From positions 1 through 64,000 of the forward strand of contig JACKPJ010000002.1 in assembly GCA_024233625.1 (NCBI GenBank): 64,000 nucleotides of DNA, given 5' to 3'. A program made the position numbers and the translations under genes. This DNA comes from Deltaproteobacteria bacterium. Its GTDB lineage: Bacteria > UBA10199 > DSSB01. This document shows positions 61,407 through 64,000 of this stretch, one piece after another (the stretch's first letter is position 1; every line of letters starts with the position of its first letter). The notes under the pieces are model-generated. The model did no database searches. It was not told the DNA's origin and worked only from the letters and a program-made list of their open reading frames with translations.

Positions 61407-61433
61407 ATTAGGTCACTATAAGGTCAAGTGTCA
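61401..61433. promoter_or_regulatory. Regularly spaced GTCA repeats beside the attachment-like repeat
   Basis: GTCA occurs at 61401, 61412 and 61423 with exact 11-base spacing, within AGGTCACTATA-type units, and again at 61430. On the minus strand this reads as tandem TGACC units. It could be arm-type binding sites of an integrase or iterons for a regulator; both are inference. Confidence 0.4.
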
Positions 61434-61516
61434 CTCCTTTTGTGGAAAAATAGTGGGAAAATAAATATGACGAATGGGTGTAGAGTGGTTTTTTTGATGT
61501 GCTTTGTATTACTGAG

Positions 61517-61807
61517 TTAATCTTCCGAACAAACTACTTCAAAAAACAACTCTTCGGGTTGCTGATTAAGAAACTCTAATGAGCGTTGATAAGCCTCTTC
61601 GAGTTCTAGTTCTGAAAAGTCTACGCTATGTTCTAAACTAGGTTGAATTCCTTTGTCTCTAAGAAAAAAACCATCGATACCTAATATTTGGGTTTTTTCG
61701 TGATGACATTCTTTTATAAACTCGAGACTTACTTCTTTTGTAAAAAGTAAATAGGTTCCTCGATCTATAGCAGCTTTATTTCTAAATTTAATTTCAATTT
61801 TGTTCAT
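61517..61807 (-). CDS. Small hypothetical protein, candidate immunity protein
   Basis: A 96-residue acidic soluble protein with no signal peptide. It begins MNKIEIKFRNKAAID and contains ILGIDGFFLRDKGIQPSLEH followed by a Leu/Glu-rich helical tail ending VVCSED. I do not recognise a family with certainty. Its size, acidity and position inside the toxin-linked island favour an immunity protein. The Shine-Dalgarno is weak. It is the most distal of the genes between the two tRNA-Pro repeats. Confidence 0.55.
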   Translation of the reverse strand: MNKIEIKFRNKAAIDRGTYLLFTKEVSLEFIKECHHEKTQILGIDGFFLRDKGIQPSLEHSVDFSELELEEAYQRSLEFLNQQPEELFFEVVCSED

Positions 61808-61921
61808 AAAATTTGGGACATGCAGCTAAGCAATTTTTTTGTCAGATAAAAAGTAAGCTCGTCAAAAACACTTAAGAAAACTTCACATTTGGTTAAACCA
61901 AGTCAAACCTAGACCAGAAAC

Positions 61922-62206
61922 TTAAACAAGGTCCTCATCGGCATCTATTCCTTCTAATCCAATTTCATCAATTGAAATACTGAAGGCTTCTGCTTGTTGC
62001 TGCATCAAAGAGACGATTCGATGAAAAGCAGCCATATAGCCTATCGCAAAATCGGTTTTTTTTCTAATTTTTGTTGTTTGGCTTCCAATGCTAACTCTTT
62101 TATCAAAACACCTAGGTCCTTCAGGTAATTTTGATATACTGCCATATTTATACTTTCTTTCTTCATACTTATAATCTTTCAAAATATCTTTAGTGATACA
62201 TCTCAA
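61922..62206 (-). CDS. Small hypothetical protein with TTG start or 5'-truncated remnant
   Basis: A 94-residue frame that lacks an ATG near its start; the first usable codon is TTG without Shine-Dalgarno, and the frame stays open a further ten codons upstream. It reads like the C-terminal part of a small helical protein (DFAIGYMAAFHRIVSLMQQQ, then an acidic tail). This may be a truncated immunity gene left by recombination, or a functional gene with a weak start. It lies between the DUF6984-like gene and the 96-aa gene in the same direction. Confidence 0.4.
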   Translation of the reverse strand: MRCITKDILKDYKYEERKYKYGSISKLPEGPRCFDKRVSIGSQTTKIRKKTDFAIGYMAAFHRIVSLMQQQAEAFSISIDEIGLEGIDADEDLV

Positions 62207-62236
62207 TATTTGGGATCGAACAATAGCGTGAGAGTT

Positions 62237-62566
62237 TTATAAATCAGGAAACTTTAAAAGTTGCCCAAAGTCTGTTTTCCAAATATCAAGCTCAAATAGA
62301 TTTCCATCATCGTCTACATTTAAAGAAGCAATAACAGAAACACCATCTGAATCCGTAAACTGAAAATCACTGACCTGCTTTCCCATGCTTCGACCTTCTA
62401 TTACTTGACCTTTAGGAAACAGATACAAACTTCCCATTGCTCCATCTTGCATCGGACATACCAATAATTCTTCTTTCCAATTTTTTGGTATGGGCAGTGA
62501 AGATTTTTCTATTAAAATTTCTAAAAGCTTTTCTTCTTCTGGCGTTGCTTTTCTATTTAACTCCAT
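62237..62566 (-). CDS. DUF6984-like small protein, probable immunity protein
   Basis: This 109-residue soluble protein has the pattern of the DUF6984 family: KATPEEEKLLEILIEKSSLP at the start, LLVCPMQDGAMGSLYLFPKG in the middle, and QFTDSDGVSVIASLNVDDDG followed by NLFELDIWKTDFGQLLKFP at the end. Small proteins of this kind often neutralise polymorphic toxins. Its ATG lies inside the last codons of the toxin-like gene (14-base overlap), so the two are translated together, the usual order for a toxin and its antidote. The immunity role is inferred. Confidence 0.7.
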   Translation of the reverse strand: MELNRKATPEEEKLLEILIEKSSLPIPKNWKEELLVCPMQDGAMGSLYLFPKGQVIEGRSMGKQVSDFQFTDSDGVSVIASLNVDDDGNLFELDIWKTDFGQLLKFPDL

Positions 62567-63647
62567 GGATCCTACCTATATTAAATGTCCTATCGGGTAA
62601 CTTGAACACAGTATACTGTATTTTTTGTCCCTCAATTTCAACAATGTAATTGAACGGCTTTCCTGTCACTATTTTAGAAGATACTGTTTTAAAGTGTTTT
62701 TGTATGGTGGATTGTGCTAAAGATCTATCTAAACCTAAAGCATCTATGTGACGAAAAACATGAGAAACTTGGTTTTCATTCTTACCAAATTGAGTATTAA
62801 CCTGACTTCCCTCATTGATTTTTTTATCAGATATGGAATCTTTAGGACTCTTAGACTTATTTGATTCAGCCTTAGCTTGGGTTTTACTATTTCCAACACT
62901 TTCCTTTGCCCGACTTTCTATATACTGCTTTTGCGCATCGGTATAGGTTGTTAAGTGACCGGTCATCGAAAGAGCTCCTGCACCGGCAATTGTAGCACCC
63001 GCGGCTAGACCTGGGCCTGCAACGATGGTGCAAGCTCCTGCTGTGCCCACTTCGCAGGCTGTAGATCCACTCATCATTGATTCGCCACCTACCATCAAGG
63101 CTGTATCACCAATCACACCCATTGCAGAACCATCAATGCGCCCCTTCCAATAAGTTGACTCACTACCGGCATGCACACGCTGAACATTAAAAGCCTCCGC
63201 AACGGCATCCCCAATCGGTGTCATTGGATTAATTCCATCACCAAAACCCGAGGCATAAGTCAGGCCTTCTTTCAAATCTTTTTTACCGGATTGATACCCC
63301 GCACGATAATGCGGACTCTCGATCAAAGGATTTTTTATACCCAAAGCATCAGCTGCTTGATTGCGAAGTTCTGTTACAGGAAAAGTCAAACCTTCGATAT
63401 AACCGTGAGCCGAATCTGCCTTGGCCTTTAAATTGTCCCAAGTGTTAGGCTCAGGTTTGTTATTTTTTTCGAGTTTTTGTAGTTTTGATTGAGGATTTGT
63501 TTCTTGATCAAAAACAGGAGGTGCAGGACTGAAGTCTGGCTTTTCAACAGGGCTATAATCCTGTTGAACAGGACCAAGCGATGAATCCACAGAATATGAA
63601 TTTTGCGAAACTCCCTGCGTCGCAGATGTTGATTTTGACTGAGTCAT
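62553..63647 (-). CDS. Polymorphic-toxin-like protein, 364 aa
   Basis: Three parts can be seen. Residues 1-80 are a Ser/Gln/Pro-rich disordered head with no signal peptide. Residues about 85-245 form a pre-toxin-like segment: YRAGYQSGKKDLKEGLTYAS, GFGDGINPMTPIGDAVAEAF and a Gly/Ala hydrophobic stretch (AGPGLAAGATIAGAGALS). After a Lys/Ser linker the last ~85 residues make a compact domain starting QVSHVFRHIDALGLDRSL and ending KLPDRTFNIGRIHGVK, typical in size and position of a toxin warhead, though I cannot name the activity. It overlaps a DUF6984-like immunity candidate and sits between tRNA-Pro-derived repeats. Its secretion route is unknown. Confidence 0.68.
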   Translation of the reverse strand: MTQSKSTSATQGVSQNSYSVDSSLGPVQQDYSPVEKPDFSPAPPVFDQETNPQSKLQKLEKNNKPEPNTWDNLKAKADSAHGYIEGLTFPVTELRNQAADALGIKNPLIESPHYRAGYQSGKKDLKEGLTYASGFGDGINPMTPIGDAVAEAFNVQRVHAGSESTYWKGRIDGSAMGVIGDTALMVGGESMMSGSTACEVGTAGACTIVAGPGLAAGATIAGAGALSMTGHLTTYTDAQKQYIESRAKESVGNSKTQAKAESNKSKSPKDSISDKKINEGSQVNTQFGKNENQVSHVFRHIDALGLDRSLAQSTIQKHFKTVSSKIVTGKPFNYIVEIEGQKIQYTVFKLPDRTFNIGRIHGVK

Positions 63648-63844
63648 TGAAATAGATTCCTTCTGCTTATTTTATCTATAATTTATTTAAGCGCAGTTTA
63701 TATGCCAAAAAAAAACCTAAAATTTAAAGTGGCATTTTAACTGATTTTTAATGAGTTTTTGAGAGGGAGCACTAAGTACATATAATTTTTAAGTAAGAAA
63801 GAGTTCGATTTTCGGATGGTGCAGTTCGGAAATTGAACCTTGTA

Positions 63845-64000
63845 TAAAATCGGGGTGCCCAGACTCGAACTGGGGACCTCCTGCTCCCAAAGCATCTATT
63901 TTAGGGAATTCTATTATTCATGTTAGATTACTAATACATTGATTTTGATCAATAAAAACAGGCCTAATTGTGATTTAGGGATATCTACTCAAAAGTCATT
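63845..64000. repeat. Direct repeat copy B, tRNA-Pro-derived, runs off the window
   Basis: This is the second copy of the block at 61251-61406, still matching when the window ends, so the repeat is longer than seen. It lies upstream of the toxin-like gene. The ~200 bases between that gene and this repeat are AT-rich and hold no other gene. Part of the sequence to its left (GATGGT, GGAAATTG) is also similar to that left of copy A. Confidence 0.9.
63850..63894 (-). pseudogene. 3' half of tRNA-Pro, copy B
   Basis: On the minus strand it gives TTTGGGA anticodon loop, GCAGG anticodon 3' stem, AGGTC variable loop, T-arm CCCAG-TTCGAGT-CTGGG and acceptor strand CACCCCG with discriminator A. This copy is closer to a canonical tRNA-Pro(TGG) than copy A, but the 5' half is absent. 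An intact tRNA-Pro may lie beyond the right edge. Confidence 0.88.

Noticed and set aside
61256..63894. Functional tRNA-Pro genes at the two repeats
   Set aside because: Both lack the 5' half (acceptor 5' strand, D-arm, anticodon 5' stem), so they are fragments only.

Overview
The window is AT-rich, double-membrane bacterial DNA. Outer-membrane proteins (FadL type, a second beta-barrel), lipoproteins, a bacterial alpha-2-macroglobulin, myxococcal Cys-rich repeats, FG-GAP/VCBS proteins and a CehA/McbA-like lipoprotein point to a low-GC lineage of the former Deltaproteobacteria (Bdellovibrionota/Myxococcota/UBA10199 grade). This placement is inference; no 16S rRNA gene is present. Most of the window is ordinary chromosome, and an accessory island begins at the right end.

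Layout. 0-6 kb: a truncated DUF2889 gene, a CPBP protease, lipA with a lipoyl-like protein that lacks the modifiable lysine, and two unknown proteins. 6-14.4 kb: an LD-carboxypeptidase/serine-hydrolase pair, the macromolecular-synthesis cluster rpsU-yqeY-dnaG-rpoD, a CAT-anticodon tRNA, then a zinc-ribbon coiled-coil protein, a small protein and RNase H. 14.4-23 kb: secreted proteins (an FG-GAP protein with a MYXO-CTERM-like tail, an astacin protease with FG-GAP repeats, a lipoprotein with Cys-rich repeats and a P-domain, a 713-aa protein with a lipobox-like motif in mid-chain). 22.8-31.1 kb: an amidase and two very large unknown proteins. 31.5-34.7 kb: ilvD, RNase P RNA and a small secreted ubiquitin-like gene with a structured leader. 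34.7-44.2 kb: metabolic singles (methyltransferase, DUF924, methylglyoxal synthase), an FNR-type regulator and an aa3-type cytochrome oxidase operon. 44.3-61 kb: a large inverted repeat, a 564-aa unknown protein, a FadL porin, an alpha-2-macroglobulin/VanW/membrane-protein operon, YqgE, a CehA-like lipoprotein, a HEAT protein, Hsp20 and MscL. 61.2-64 kb: a toxin/immunity-like cassette between two near-identical direct repeats, each carrying the 3' half of a tRNA-Pro gene, which continues past the right edge.

The two most unusual items are these. (1) The gene at 34298-34585 encodes a signal peptide whose predicted cleavage point lies directly before a ubiquitin-like sequence. Its first 12 mature residues equal those of eukaryotic ubiquitin, and it keeps an I-E-x-V helix start and a T-L-x-L final strand. 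The gene has its own hairpin-rich leader, a perfect Shine-Dalgarno and a strong terminator. (2) The right-end cassette looks like one unit of an island built by insertion at a tRNA-Pro gene. All functions are read from motifs and context without database searches; the large unknown proteins are described rather than assigned.
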